In this document: in pieces, positions 47,601 to 59,789 of the stretch
Position numbering within the stretch: position 1 is the first letter of the stretch
Layout of the letters: the number at the start of each line of letters is the position of its first letter
From: Cinclus cinclus
Taxonomy: Eukaryota > Chordata > Aves > Passeriformes > Cinclidae
Direction of reading: 5' to 3'
Length of the DNA stretch: 64,000 bases
Assembly (NCBI RefSeq): GCF_963662255.1
Contig: NC_085046.1
Span: forward strand, 141,189,762-141,253,761
The notes under the pieces: model-generated
What the model was told of the DNA's origin: nothing
Database searches by the model: none
The model's input: only the letters and a program-made list of their open reading frames with translations
Made by a program: the position numbers and the translations under genes

Positions 47601-50600
47601 ACAACATAAAAGGAAAAAAAATAAACACCAAAAAGCAGTCTAAAAAGATTGGTTACAGCTCCAGTTCTGGGTAGCCCTTTGAATTTGGAGACATGTAATG
47701 CTATGCTTTATTAGGAACATCATTCTCATAATCATGCCTGTTTTTTCAAGAGAGAAAAATAGCATTCTAGCAGTGGGCTAGCAGAAAGCACAAGAGTGGG
47801 AATCTTGGGCTGACAAATGGCTGCAAGATAATCTCAGGTTTCAAGAGAACATGGAAGCCTGTTTTTCCTGTGCCTTTTCTCGTAATGTGCACTCTTACAC
47901 AAACACTATAAGGAAATCTACTTCTCAATTTCAGTTCTATGTCAAAGCCATGCTTTGAGGTGATCCATGAAATACACAAAAGGACCCTGAGGAAAAAAAC
48001 ACAAATCAAACCTAGGCTCATATTTTATTAGGTTACAGGTGGTTGCACTCCACCTTTGGTTCTAATTTCACCTCATATAATATCATCTCCCCAATGTTTT
48101 AACTCAGGCAGAAGAGTCCCATTTTTCTTCTGGAGTCCTCTTAGATGGAAGTTAAACTGTCTAATTAGAGATGTCTTCAAAAACTGGGTTTCTTGAATTA
48201 TTCATTGACCTGGTGGTATGGGGCAAAGTTAACACAGCCTCAGGTATTCACTAGCTTTTGTTAACGAAGTTCTAAAAACCTGCAAAGAAATAACTGTCCT
48301 GAAAACAAAAAGTAGGGTAATAGGAAAAGCTTTCCTTTATTCAGATTTATGTAACATATCTAAGAGTTTAGGATGCTCTAAATGAAGCTATTGCAGTAGA
48401 ATCAGAGGTGGCTGCATTTCTCTTTCAAATAGCACTGAGAAAATAGATATACCTAGATTTTTTGAGAGTAGTGAGGAGGGTCTGCCTCCTGTTTACAGAA
48501 TTTCTTCCTTCTGTAACTTGCTGCATGAAATCCTAGCAATATTTACCCAAGACTGTCCAAGGGACATATAGAAAGTAAAGTGCTAATTGTGAAGATCCTC
48601 TCCCCATCACTACCGCCCCAATTTTCTTAAGGTTCCATGGAGAACAGAGAGGAAATATTGAAAAACTTTTCTTTTGCCCTACCAATGCCATTTTGTGATG
48701 CTTATGGGCCCTTTAAAATTAAATGACAGATACCAGCTCACTATCAGACACTAGAGGGTTGCAAGCTGCTGGATATTCTTATAGCATCATCAGGTATTTC
48801 TGACAAATAAAAATTTCTCTGAAGCATATGCTTATTTTACATTTATTGCAAAACTTTAACCCAAGTTCTGAGAGAGCAGAAGCTGTCTTTATCTACGATG
48901 AGCCAGACTATGAGATGAACAAGACCATATTTTAACTTTGCTGCTAACCACTCCTATATGAAAATTAGGTTATTTTCCAAAATTTCAGTTTTATGTGCAA
49001 CTGATTGGTGCTGTTCTTGTAGAAAAATTGTATCTTTATGGACAAAATAGTCTAAAAGTACTTTTAATATTCCCTGACCAAGAACTCAGCATCACATACA
49101 TGGAAGTTATGAATATATGCAAAAAGTATCTGGAGAGGAACTTCCAATAAGTCCCTTAAAATTTGTGAATTTCTGTCATGAGAGAAGCTGTGAAATATGG
49201 AAGAGACAAGCTTAATCATATATTGGAGAACCACTGTCTATTGAATGGTCCCATGGGGAATGGGGAAACTGAGGCAAAGGGCTTCAGGAGGTGACATTTG
49301 CGATTACAAGGTTTTTGAATACATAGATACTTTGGCATGTCCCACAAAAAGCCACAACAAACTTGTGTTCCCTTTTGTGAGCTGGCCCAGACACATTACA
49401 GAACATGAATGGTTTGAGGAGAGAAGATCCCTCAGCCTTTGTTCCCAGGAAGGGGTTGCTCACAACAGCTGTAGGGAGAAACCACTTACAAAACACAGAG
49501 GGATAAAATAGAAACCAGGGAGGTGGCTGAGCTAAGGAGTGAGAAGTCTCTCTCTGTGACTTTGCAGACTCTGTTGTAGACCTTTAGATGTGATCTCTCT
49601 TCTGGCATGAAGGTCCTGGACTTTTCTGGACCACGGGAGAAACCAAGCCTCCTTATCTTAGATTGCACTGTAAAACATCTGAGAATTATTTATATCCTGA
49701 TCTTTGCTCTGTCTGCTTTGAAGCAGGAAAGCTCCTAGGGTGGATGTTCGATCCAGATAAGACACCTGTACTGAGATACCTACCTGTAGGGGCCTAAGGT
49801 GCCAGCATAGCCAATAGAGACTGACACTACTGTCCACAGAACATAGGAAGTGATTTATCTTCAAGCTGCAGGGTATCAGGTAATGGATGCACATGGAAAC
49901 ACAAATGAATCCTTTTTCTCTAATGTCTGCCTTAAATCCTGGTGAAACAGGTTGTGCCCTGTCACAGGTACCAGCTCTGGAGGAGCAGAGGGGTACAGGC
50001 AGAATTTGTCACCTGTAGCCATCAAAGTTCATCATTCAAGATAACTTTATTGTGTGAATTATTCTAGTCAAAGTGATTGTTTGTAAATTAGTACTCTATG
50101 CTGTTGTCAGTACCTAGCACTGCAATAGTTTGAAACTTATGGAGTGATCGTTCTAAAGCCTAATTTAAAAAACAATTAGAGAATGATTAGTTTCATTTAA
50201 CCTGTGATACAAAAAAATCCACCCATGGTAAACATGTTTAGCAGTTCACTGAGTGAGGGAAAATGTGAAAGAAGTGCTTGCATTCCACAATCCAAATCAC
50301 ATCGGTAAAATCACACCCAAATTCCAAACAATCACATCAGTATAGTACATACTCTGAGGGTAGATTTTCCAGGGACACAAGGACTTTTCTTCTTCCATTG
50401 GATTAGGAAGAGGAGACAAGCTGCCTCGAGGATCTGTAATTTTTATAAGGTAATTTTTTTTTGTAATGCTGCATAATGAATCAAACTGGATTTATCTTGA
50501 GGAATATGAATGAAAATACATAATTTCTTGATCAATGAAATCAAATGAACAACAGTTCCCTGTTCTTCACCACTTCTCAGTTTCATTACAATTCTTCTGT

Positions 50601-50879
50601 GTTACAGCATTTAGTTTTCAGCAGTGGGCAAACTGTGATTTGTTCTTGCTAGAATCTTCTGTGCCTCTGCCTTTTTTTAGCTGAGAGGCTCATCAGCATC
50701 ACAATCAGTGCCCTTATACCTTTGAGCTGAAACAGGTGAGATCTATTCTCAATGACTGAGAGAAAATGTTATTAATCAAGAAGATCAGGTTTGGGTTCTT
50801 CCATTGCTCCAACATTGTGGTTTGAGGTGTAGCAGGCTTGGCACGCTTAGTCAGCCTGCTGTTCTCTCGCAGGAACCAT
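44606..50879. other. long stretch without a recognised gene
   Basis: It contains a pocket near 45.10-45.17 kb with several CpG dinucleotides in otherwise CpG-poor DNA, an ATG open frame of 143 codons at 45325-45756, and two overlapping plus-strand frames of about 150 codons at 46541-47078. None is recognised. The rest is AT-rich unique sequence without LTR or CR1 ends. Confidence 0.35.
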
Positions 50880-50944
50880 GGTGGAGCTGAGTTAACAGCT
50901 GGACTTGATCTAGGATGCTCTTTTCAACTTAAATAATTCCATGA
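50880..50944 (+). mobile_element. short CR1-like 3' tail
   Basis: GCTGGACTTGATCTAGGATG, then CTCTTTTCAACTTAAATAAT and TCCATGAG correspond to the CR1 variant terminus GGCTGGACTTGATGATCTTGGAGGTCTTTTCCAACC. It is heavily truncated and diverged. Confidence 0.65.
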
Positions 50945-53390
50945 GAACTGCAACATATACTGTACTTTGTGCCCTCTGACTTCTATGCAGGTGATCTCAT
51001 CATGGACTTCACAGTACTTCAAATGTTTTGAAAAAAGATATCCCATGTTCTACCTAGTTCTAAATAATGTTGACACAAACCGGTCCACATCTTTTGACAT
51101 CAGGATCACTCCCTGACTCACTTTTGTTTATTTTTTGATTATTGGACAATACTAAAGGCAAGACAAATACATAGGAAAACCAGTAATTCAGTATGGTAAT
51201 GTGCATGGGGGATGGCCAGAAGAACTGAGAATACTGCAGTGGGCTGCATTCAGCAGCAGCTCTCAGTCCTCTTCGATGAGCATAAGAGCTCCCAAATCAG
51301 AGTGAGGCTGGTGGTAAAAGCTGCTGCTGAAGTGGTTGATAGCTTGTGTGGACTCAAAGCCCAAAGAGTGGACAGTGGAGGTTAACAGTAAATTATGCAT
51401 TGACAATTAGTCCAAGGCAATGAAAAATGGGTTTGGTGGGTTCCATCGAGGCCCTGTGGGTGGAGAAGCACAGCCTGGAGCATCAGAGGTGGCACAGGGT
51501 GTGAACACATGGCTGGGTCACATCAGGACAGCCATCATTTGTTAGCCCTGGGCCCAGCACAGCTGTTACTGCTCCTTTCTGGCAGAGGCAAAGGTGGCAT
51601 CAGAGTCACTCCTAGCTCTGAAAGCAGAAGTGAAATGAGCTGCTGGGATTTGACACCAAGCATACCAGTGATTTGGCTTACTGAGCAAAATTCAGGCACA
51701 AGCTCATTTGGTCACCTCCAGACTGGATGCAGCTGCCACTAGCCCTGGTCCCATTGCATTGTGAGCTTACAAGTCAGATACCTGTAGGGAAATCCTCAGC
51801 CATAGCTACTGTCATTTTTGTGATCTTTGCTTTTCATGTACCTTTAATCTTCTACCACCTTTCTAGCATTTAACTTCATTCTCCCTTAGTCCGTTAGTCT
51901 ATTGAAATAAAGAATATTAATTATTTTTGCTACAAGTATCTTGTCTACTTTTCATGACTGTAAAATCCTAACAGCAATCAACAGGGAAAATGAATATATT
52001 TCAGATAATTATTCAAGTTTGTTGATTCTTCTTTAATAGTTCTGCATCTTTAATTTCCCACTGATGTCCAAAGCATCAACGAGTGCATGTCAATAAAGCT
52101 GGATTTAGTTTGCCTTCAGGTAAAACATAACCTTTCTCTCACTGCATTAGCAGACATGTATGCTTGTTGGGAACCAGTAATATATTTGTAAGATCCAGAA
52201 ACTCCGCAGAGCTGTTACACAGATTAGTTAGCAAAAAGCAATGAAAGCAGATTGTATTTGTTAAATGATTTATTGTCTACATGCGGTCTGGCCTGTCAGC
52301 TCTGCTTGCTTTGCTGTCTGGTCATTTTCTTACAACAGATGGTTATACTGAATGATATAATTAAATTATGATTGAGTCTAATATTTATTTTTTCTCAGAA
52401 TCCTCATATAGTATGCTACAAAAATGCATATACAATTTTCCTTTCCTTCTCTCAGACAGTGTTTTAAATTGAACAATAAGAGGAAATATAAGGTGAATAT
52501 TTTTGCACAGAATAGTGAGCTGTTGAAATTGGTACTGCTTCAGCCAGTAAACAATTTGACAAAGTAGTGAAAAGATAAATATGAATAAAATTTGTAGTCC
52601 AATGTCCCAATTATGCTCAAGTTTGAAATCAAAATTCCACTAAGAAAATTCCTTAAACTATAAGAATACTTGTGTCCCAGTCTCACTTCTCTGGCTGTCC
52701 CCCATCTCTGGTAATAAAGATGTTATAATCTCTTGTATAAATGGCTAAAGCTAACTTGCAATTCTTTCTTTTGGTGCTGTGATGGTTATTCCCAAGTCCT
52801 GCAGGCTTTCTGCTGATGCCTGCTCAGCATGTTTTAATGAATTGAACACGACAGCATAAGAACATGTTGCATGACTTGATTGCTGTCTTTATGTCAAGAG
52901 AACTGCAGGCTTATTCATGCCTTGCATATACACTGGAGTTAACAAAATAGCTGCTTTTGTGTAAAAGATACTTATTAGTTCACTTTCTTGTTACTACTTT
53001 TAGAATAGCATTTTCTATTCCATGTTTTTCCGTTGATTAATTTCCCTTCCAATATATCACAGGACTATATTTCTGCCAGTGTGGAAAAACACAGCCCCAG
53101 CTTTCATTAATAGAATTATTGGCCTCACTTTGCTTACTTGAAAGCAGTGAGACAAATTGCACCTGAGCATTCCCACTGAACACTAATGACACTACATGGC
53201 TGAAATGTGGTTAAGTGCTGCTATTGAAAACCCACCAACTGCTCTGATGGGTCTTTTGAAATATTACTTTAAGATCAAATCAAGCTCTTGGCTATACTTT
53301 TGTATATTTGAGGTAACTCTACTGAAATCCATTATGTTTATAGCCAACCTGAGCTCCAGTCATGTGGTGAACTGATACTTGACATCCAAT
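50945..53390. other. unique DNA, no gene recognised
   Basis: AT-rich sequence, particularly 51.8-52.6 kb. No repeat family or exon was recognised. Confidence 0.45.
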
Positions 53391-53527
53391 TCTTCTCTTA
53401 AGATTATTTAAGGATAATTTAAGAGTAACTGTGCTAATCTTGCTGGCACTTCAGTGGTTAAACACCAGGGAATAATGCAGAAAAATCCACAGTTTGCTTT
53501 AATATCTTTCATTCTTCTAAATGTACT
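53391..53527 (+). repeat. unidentified dispersed repeat, copy 1
   Basis: About 137 bp closely matches 59120-59257 in the same orientation. Shared blocks include CTATTTAAGGATAATTTAAG (one mismatch), AGTAACTGTGCTAATCT, ACCAGGGAAT and TCTTTCATTCTTCTAAATGT. The similarity stops abruptly on both sides. I do not recognise the family. Confidence 0.8.
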
Positions 53528-54986
53528 AGGACATGATCTTGTAATATAGGTGCAAGACTGCAGCAAACCACAGGCACTTAGAGCAATATCCTCACTTATG
53601 TTGAAAGTGACAGCCACAGGTCAAATAATCTGTGACATTATTATAGATAGTAATGTCTATGAAGACTCAGAGGTCCTTATGAAGGACCAAGACCTTATGC
53701 TCCTGGGCAGAGCAGAAGAATAGTCCCCTCAGCACAGGAATTTGCTGTCACACCTGCTCACTAGGATGTACATAGTTTATATTGTGAACAGTTTGACTAT
53801 AGCAGAGAAAGAGAGATCAAGAATGGTTGTAATAGTTTTGCAATACAGGTACAATGGAAAAGACAAACCATCATGTTCACTGAGGGAGGCAGCAGAGAAA
53901 ACAGACTGGTGTCCTCATCTCTGGCTGGGCTGCTTTACGAGCAGCCTGGCTGCAGAGTCATTCACAAGATGAACACACTACAGCTTTGCAGATTTTACAG
54001 GGAGCTCCTCTCTGGATGATGGGCAGCCTGGGAGGAAAGCAGTGATGCTGTAGCATAAATTGGATTAATGGGCAGTGAAGGCTGGCCTTTTTGGCAGTGC
54101 AGAGACAGGAGCTGACAGCTTGAGAGCGGAGGAATTAAATTAGACAAGTTTAAATTAAATAACTGTTTAAAGCAGCAGAGGAACTTGCTCATTCACAGAT
54201 GACAGTGGATATGCTGTCCCTCTAACTCACTCCCAGATTTCCTGAGCTGGTCAGTATGGCCATAGTGAGCATACTGCAATAAATAGTTATTTAAGAATAC
54301 ACTCCTGTTGCACCCACTAGATACATGACCACAAGTATAACCTGCCAGTTTCAAGGAATGTTGGGCATGGTGGATAGAAAGGAAGTTCTATAGCATCACA
54401 GTCTGGACAAGTCACCACCTGGGAACACACTGGCAGGGTTGGCCCAAGCTGAGCTGAGCCAGTTTAAAGCTAGCCTGGGTATGCCTGCACATCCTGAACT
54501 CTTGTCTCTGATTTTCAAATTAGCCAGAGCCATCTGTACTACCAAAGTAAAGCAGTGGGGGCTGTCAGGGCTGTCTGCAAGAGCTGGTTCTCTTTACATT
54601 CTTCAGGGAGAACCACTGTGATGGGCTGCAAACTGAGGACATGACTGAAACTGGTGTGTTTCAACACAACCATAAATTTCACCCTACAAGAGACTTGCTG
54701 CTGAGTGTGTGGGCAGTGGCAGCTGCTGTTGAGCTGGGCTTCACTTGATCTGCCTCAAACAGAGGTTAATAGGCAGGATAGAAAGGATTAGTCACACACA
54801 TAGCCTGAATGTTAGAATTCTTAATTTGTCATGGCTCTTCTTTCAGCCCTGGAACTAGATCTATATAGCATGGAGAACCTGGAAGACAGTCTCATACTTA
54901 AGAAAGTTACCCTACAGCACCTGTGTAGGTTTCCCACCTAAAAACTGTTTCTGGTGTTTTGTGTGATCGTGGGCATAGTGGACAGG
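53528..54986. other. unique DNA, no gene recognised
   Basis: Only short frames on both strands. The 54.4-54.8 kb part is GC-richer, but no repeat family or exon was recognised in it. Confidence 0.4.
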
Positions 54987-55170
54987 ATCATAGAATCACA
55001 GAATCATTGAATAACTTAGTAGGAAGGGACCCATCAGGATCATGGAGTCCAACTCCAGGCCCTGCACCTGACACCCCAACAATCCCACCACGTACCTGAG
55101 AACATTGTCCAAACATGAGAGTTCATAGAAAGGTGCCAGACAGGTTAAAGAGGCACCCAGTGAGCAATTC
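54987..55170 (-). mobile_element. CR1 LINE 3' tail, minus strand
   Basis: ATCATAGAATCACAGAATCA, a degraded GTAGGAAGGGACCCATCAGG, TCATGGAGTCCAACTCCAGG, CCTGACACCCCAACAATCCC and ACATTGTCCAAACATG form the reversed terminus of a CR1 subfamily that carries the GAGTCCAACTCC word. Confidence 0.88.
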
Positions 55171-57119
55171 TGCCTCCACATTGTACATCAGACTTTAATT
55201 GGTTAATATCATTGCTGCTAGAATAAAAATATTTACAGAAAAAGAACCCCATGCTCTATCTAATCAGCCTCAATGAAAATGCTTTCAGCAATGACCCTCT
55301 TTCCAAACAATGAAATTGCTCAGGGACCTTGTTACTTTCAAATGAACTCCTGCTTTTTTTATTATTATTTTTAACACAAACAATCCAAGTTTCGAGGGAT
55401 AGTGTTGATAGCAGCATGAAATGTTTTCATAAATAAAAGTGAAATTTGTGAAGTACTTCCATAAACACAAAAATACAAGTGCTAATTAATATAAAAATGT
55501 TATTATTCTGAAACATTTGGAATAAAATATGTACACCACAAAAAGGGCCATGTAACAAACATTATTGCAGCTGTGTCCCATCACCTTTCTCTGGGCGAGA
55601 TACTTGTCACCAGGAGAAAAATTTTAATCTCTGGCCCAGCTCATGAAAAGTAATGGGCATGTTCACATATCACTTTGGGACAGCATTATGTGTAAATTTC
55701 TGTAGAACAAAAAGGGGTATATCCTATCTATCTATGTGCATTTCCATCTCTAAGTGACCTAGTCCGTTTACAGCCAGGAGAAGGAATATATAAATTTAGG
55801 GAAGAATTCATCTTACACAGTCAGGAGATCTACTTTAAGATAAGAAGAGCTAAGCAAGCAAGCCCTGGTTGACTACCATATACCTAAACACAGGTAAAAG
55901 ATGCTTACATTCGATTAGATGAATCTCATTCATTATATCAGCCTCTCAGCTGCTGTCCTCCACTTGCCTTTTTAACATGGTCCTCTTTAATAAGCGCAAG
56001 GCAGCCGAGCCCTTTTTTAGGGGCTAAAATTCCTTAGATTATCCTCTGTTTACTGTAGGGTGCCACTGAGGATGAACACACAATAGGACAAATATTTCCA
56101 GCAAGTAATTTACAGCTACCTTTGAGCCTAAAGTAACTTGTTTGTGAATCACAACTCCAAATCTTTTGGGTCATACAGGGTATGTTTGTGCCCTTTGGAT
56201 TCAGCTGACGTTTGGGACAGGGTTTAAGCATTGCTCTGAATCTGTCAGAATGGAACTGTGAATATGAATTGCCTGCATATGAATAATTTTCTGGATATGG
56301 AATTTAAGCCCATTTGACGACTTGGGTGGATGGCACATGTTGTGTGTGTGTGTGGGGAAAATTCACTTGAGATATTATGGCTCTGAGCAATGCAGGTGCA
56401 CAGCCCAGCAGGCCAGGCTGGAGTCCACAGTGAATGAGCAGCCATCACGGACTGCCAGTGCAGTCTAGGTTATGATCCCTGTCTGTCTTTGGTCAGAAAA
56501 ATCTTGCCCACTGACTGCACTGATGATATTCCCATTGAGTCAAACAGGAGCTGGATAGCTGAGTCGTTGACATCTGCATCTGAGACATAGATGTGAGGAA
56601 CTGCATCCTAGCATCTCTGTTAAGCAGAAAAAAGCATAATGAAATGAATCTAGTCAATAATGGGAATTTGGGATGAATAATATGAACATCATTTACTGCC
56701 TGCCTCCCACTGCATCTTCCCACATATAGTTACTTCATGGGTTCTCTGTGGTTTGTAGAGGAAAGTTATTCCACCTGCAAGAAGAAAAAGTGGGCATAAT
56801 CCAAATTCCAAATGAATCAATTATTACTATGTAGTTTTTTTTAAAAAATTGTCTTTTAAAGAAGCAAAGTTTCTGATTACCATCTTAACACAGATATAGT
56901 CCTGGTAAACACAGAGAAGATGAAGTTGCTGATGCTGAGGCATAACTTCCACAAAACAGTCCAAAATTAACAGGGTCCTGGGAAACTATCCTGTAGCATG
57001 ATGGAGAGATCTCCCATCTTGACAGGAAAGCAGCCCTAATATTTTCAAGGCAGTGTCCTATAAACTGATGCAAATAGCAAAGGAGAATTTAGGAATGCAT
57101 CAGGCACAGCATCTTCTGC
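55171..57119. other. unique DNA, no gene recognised
   Basis: No gene or repeat was recognised apart from a short (TG)n stretch near 56340. Confidence 0.45.
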
Positions 57120-57686
57120 CTGTCAAGGGAGAGGATTGTCCCACTCTGTTCTGCTCTGGGGCAGCCTCATCTCACATCCTGTGTGCAGGTTTGGGCCCCA
57201 CAATATGAAAAAGACATTAAGCTTTTAGAGAGCTTGCAAAGGAAGGTTATTGGGATGGTGAATGGTTTGGAGGGGAAGCTGTATGAGGAGCAGCTGGCAC
57301 CATTGGTTCCGTTTGGTCCTGGAGAAGAGGAGGCTGAGGGAAGACCTCATTTCAGGATATGACTCCCTTGTGAGGGGAAGCAGAGGGGCAGGTACCCATT
57401 TCTTCACTCGAACAACCAGTGACCGAACCTGAGCATGAAGCTGAGTCAGGGGAAGTTTAAGCTGGATATAAGGAAAATGTTTTTCATCCAGAGGCTGGCT
57501 GAGCACTGGATCAGGCTTCCCAGGGATGTGGTCACAGCATCAAGTCTGATGGAATTCAAAAAGCTTTTGGACAAAGCTCAGGCACATAGTGTGACTCTTG
57601 GAGTGTCCTGCATAGAATGAGAACTCGATGGTCCTGGTGGATGCCTTCAAACTCAGCCTATTCTTTGAGTCTATTCTATGATAAAT
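57120..57686 (+). mobile_element. CR1 LINE 3' fragment, about 570 bp
   Basis: The longest plus-strand CR1 3' part in the window. It starts in the end of ORF2 (TGGGGCAGCCTCATCTCACA, TTGGGCCCCACAATATGAAA), passes through GAGAAGAGGAGGCTGAGGGA, GGATATAAGGAAAATG and TTCCCAGGGATGTGGTCACA, and ends ATTCTATGATAAAT. It is 5'-truncated, with a diverged terminal portion. The 61-codon frame 57435-57620 and the antisense 93-codon frame are by-products. Confidence 0.93.
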
Positions 57687-58454
57687 ATTGAGAGTTTTGA
57701 TAGTACTACAGCTGCAAATGAAAAAAAGAGAATTTTGAAGGCTTCAGGAATGAGATTCTGGGTATGACTAAACTAATGTCAGCTGATAAAACATAATCTT
57801 TTTCCATACCATACCAAGACTTATGGTGTGGTAATATTCTTTCACATTTATTTTTAATTTTTACAAAAGGAACAGAAAAAGATTTGTCTGACCTTCTGAA
57901 AGTGATTGATCCTCTACAATATTCTTACATTCTGACATTTTCCCTAAGGGCATGAATGTAACATGAGGACTCCTTTTAACTGCTCCAGGGACAGTCAGAG
58001 ATGAAGAGTTATTTTCTCCTATTGGAGTAGTTTATAATACAGCTGACAAGGCAAAAGAGATCTCCCATTTAATATTGTCACAGTACCTATATTTCAATGT
58101 GATCTGTGACTAAGTGGTGCTGTCAATAGATCATTAAAAATATTTAATTGAAAATGAAAAAGCTGATTAAAGTAACTGCACAGATCCCCCTAATGAGTGA
58201 ACAGCTGCAAGTGAGATTGTTTTTTCAATAAAAAAGGAACTAGTTCTAAAAGTGATGTTTCTAAAGACTTGTCCAAAAAAGTGCTTCTGTGAAGCAGAGA
58301 TAATGTCCAGCATACAGCTATATGCTGCTGGAAATAAGGAAAACCCTGAAAACCATTTACTGAGGGTATACGATGCACAATTTTAAAAACCGAGTCCCAG
58401 ACTTGCTATTTTTAACTCTTTCCCCAGTGTTGAAAATCAGGTTACTTTTCTGAC
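57687..58454. other. unique DNA, no gene recognised
   Basis: AT-rich sequence between the CR1 and the (TTTA)n tract. No repeat family or exon was seen. Confidence 0.45.
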
Positions 58455-58457
58455 TAT

Positions 58458-58496
<39 letters not shown>

Positions 58497-58500
58497 TTTT
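58455..58500. repeat. (TTTA)n microsatellite
   Basis: About eleven uninterrupted TATT units ending in a T-run. Confidence 0.97.
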
Positions 58501-59119
58501 TGGTGAGCATTTGCAACTCCTTGAAGACTGTTAAACTTGAAATCTGAAAGTACTCACTGGGAGACATTGGTAAAAGTGTGAAAAATATGTTATTGACCAG
58601 CTCTCAGTGCAAGAGATGAGTCCTTATCCTTGACAGGCAGAACTGACTTTGCCAGATTAAGAGAAAGTTGTGATAGGAGTTCTCTAGGATCTGCATATAA
58701 ACTGGATCAATATCTTATGAATATGGTAAAGGTTTTTGGACACAATAAATCATTGCTTCCAAGAACAACTGGTCTCTGTTCACTTAAGATAGGTTGCCAT
58801 TCTGAATTTGGTTTTGAAGGATCAAACCTAAGGCATAGGAAGGGAAAAACAGTCCTTACGAGTAAGTACAATAGGTTTAGACACACCACAGAAGAGAGGA
58901 AGGTCAAATACACCACCAATGGAATTATATAAAAATTAGACTATTAGCATAAAAATAATAAAAACAAAATTACCAATCAATAAGGCTACAAGCAATCTGA
59001 TGCCTCCTCAAAAATAATTTTGAAGCATAGGTAAATTCTCTGCTACAAATTTGAAAAAAAAAAGCAATCTCATAAAAGTGCTGAACAGCTTCACAGGAAA
59101 CAAATCAGCACAAATGAAC
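58501..59119. other. unique DNA, no gene recognised
   Basis: A 100-codon plus-strand open frame (58630-58932) begins with a non-ATG codon and is not recognised. Confidence 0.4.
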
Positions 59120-59257
59120 ATTCTCCTCTTAAGACTATTTAAGGATAATTTAAGAGTAACTGTGCTAATCTAGCTGGCATTTCAATGGTTAAAGACCAGG
59201 GAATGAGTGGAGAAAAAGCCATGGTTTGCTTTAGTGTCTTTCATTCTTCTAAATGTG
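59120..59257 (+). repeat. unidentified dispersed repeat, copy 2
   Basis: Direct repeat of 53391-53527. In this copy the repeat runs straight into CR1-derived sequence at about 59260, whereas copy 1 does not, so the boundary marks either the end of the repeat or a CR1 insertion point. Confidence 0.8.
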
Positions 59258-59662
59258 ACAAGTGACAAGACTGGAGGCTGTCTGGACTGCAGTGATCATA
59301 CCCTGGTGGAGTTTGCATTCCTCTGGGATATGGGTCAGGGAAAGAGTAAATTCAGGACCTTGAATTTGGATAAGGAATTGGCTGGATGGCTGCATCCAGT
59401 GAGAAGAAAACAATGTCTCAGTGACCAGATGGAGAAGAGTGATGAGTGGTGTCTTCATCACTGGCACAGACAGTGAGATCAAATGAACCCTCAGGTTTTC
59501 TGATAATGCTGCCCTGGAAACATTCAAGGTCTGGCTGAATGGGGTTTTGAGAAACCTTATCTAGCTGAAGATGTTACTGTTCATTGCAGAGGGTTGGACT
59601 AAATGGTCTTTATATGTCCCTTCCAACCCAATCCAATCTATGGTTCCATGATTCAATGAAAT
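59258..59662 (+). pseudogene. internally deleted CR1 LINE copy
   Basis: The left part encodes the C-terminal end of the CR1 ORF2 endonuclease region (DCSDHTLVEF, then KSKFRTLNL). It then jumps to the reverse-transcriptase part (CCAGATGGAGAAGAGTGATG, then GGCACAGACAGTGAGATCAA, a relic of the FINDIDS region). From about 59515 it jumps again to the 3' UTR (GGTTGGACTAAATGG, TCCCTTCCAACCC, ending CCATGATTCAATGA). Most of ORF2 is missing, and the frame is broken. It is a dead copy. Confidence 0.75.
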
Positions 59663-59789
59663 ACAAGGATAATGTCCCATGGAAAATGCTGGTACTTAAA
59701 AATGGTAACTGTAACTGAATGAAAAGCCAGGACAAGTCAAAAGTAAGCAGGAAACCAAGAGAGCTAAAAAAATCTGAAGAGCACCTGGG

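Noticed and set aside
49240..49300. GGGGAAACTGAGGCAAAGGG as a second MIR relic
   Set aside because: Only this short word fits MIR and the flanks do not follow the expected order, so it is too weak to call.
57225..57620. 93-codon minus-strand and 61-codon plus-strand frames
   Set aside because: Both lie inside the CR1 copy at 57120-57686.
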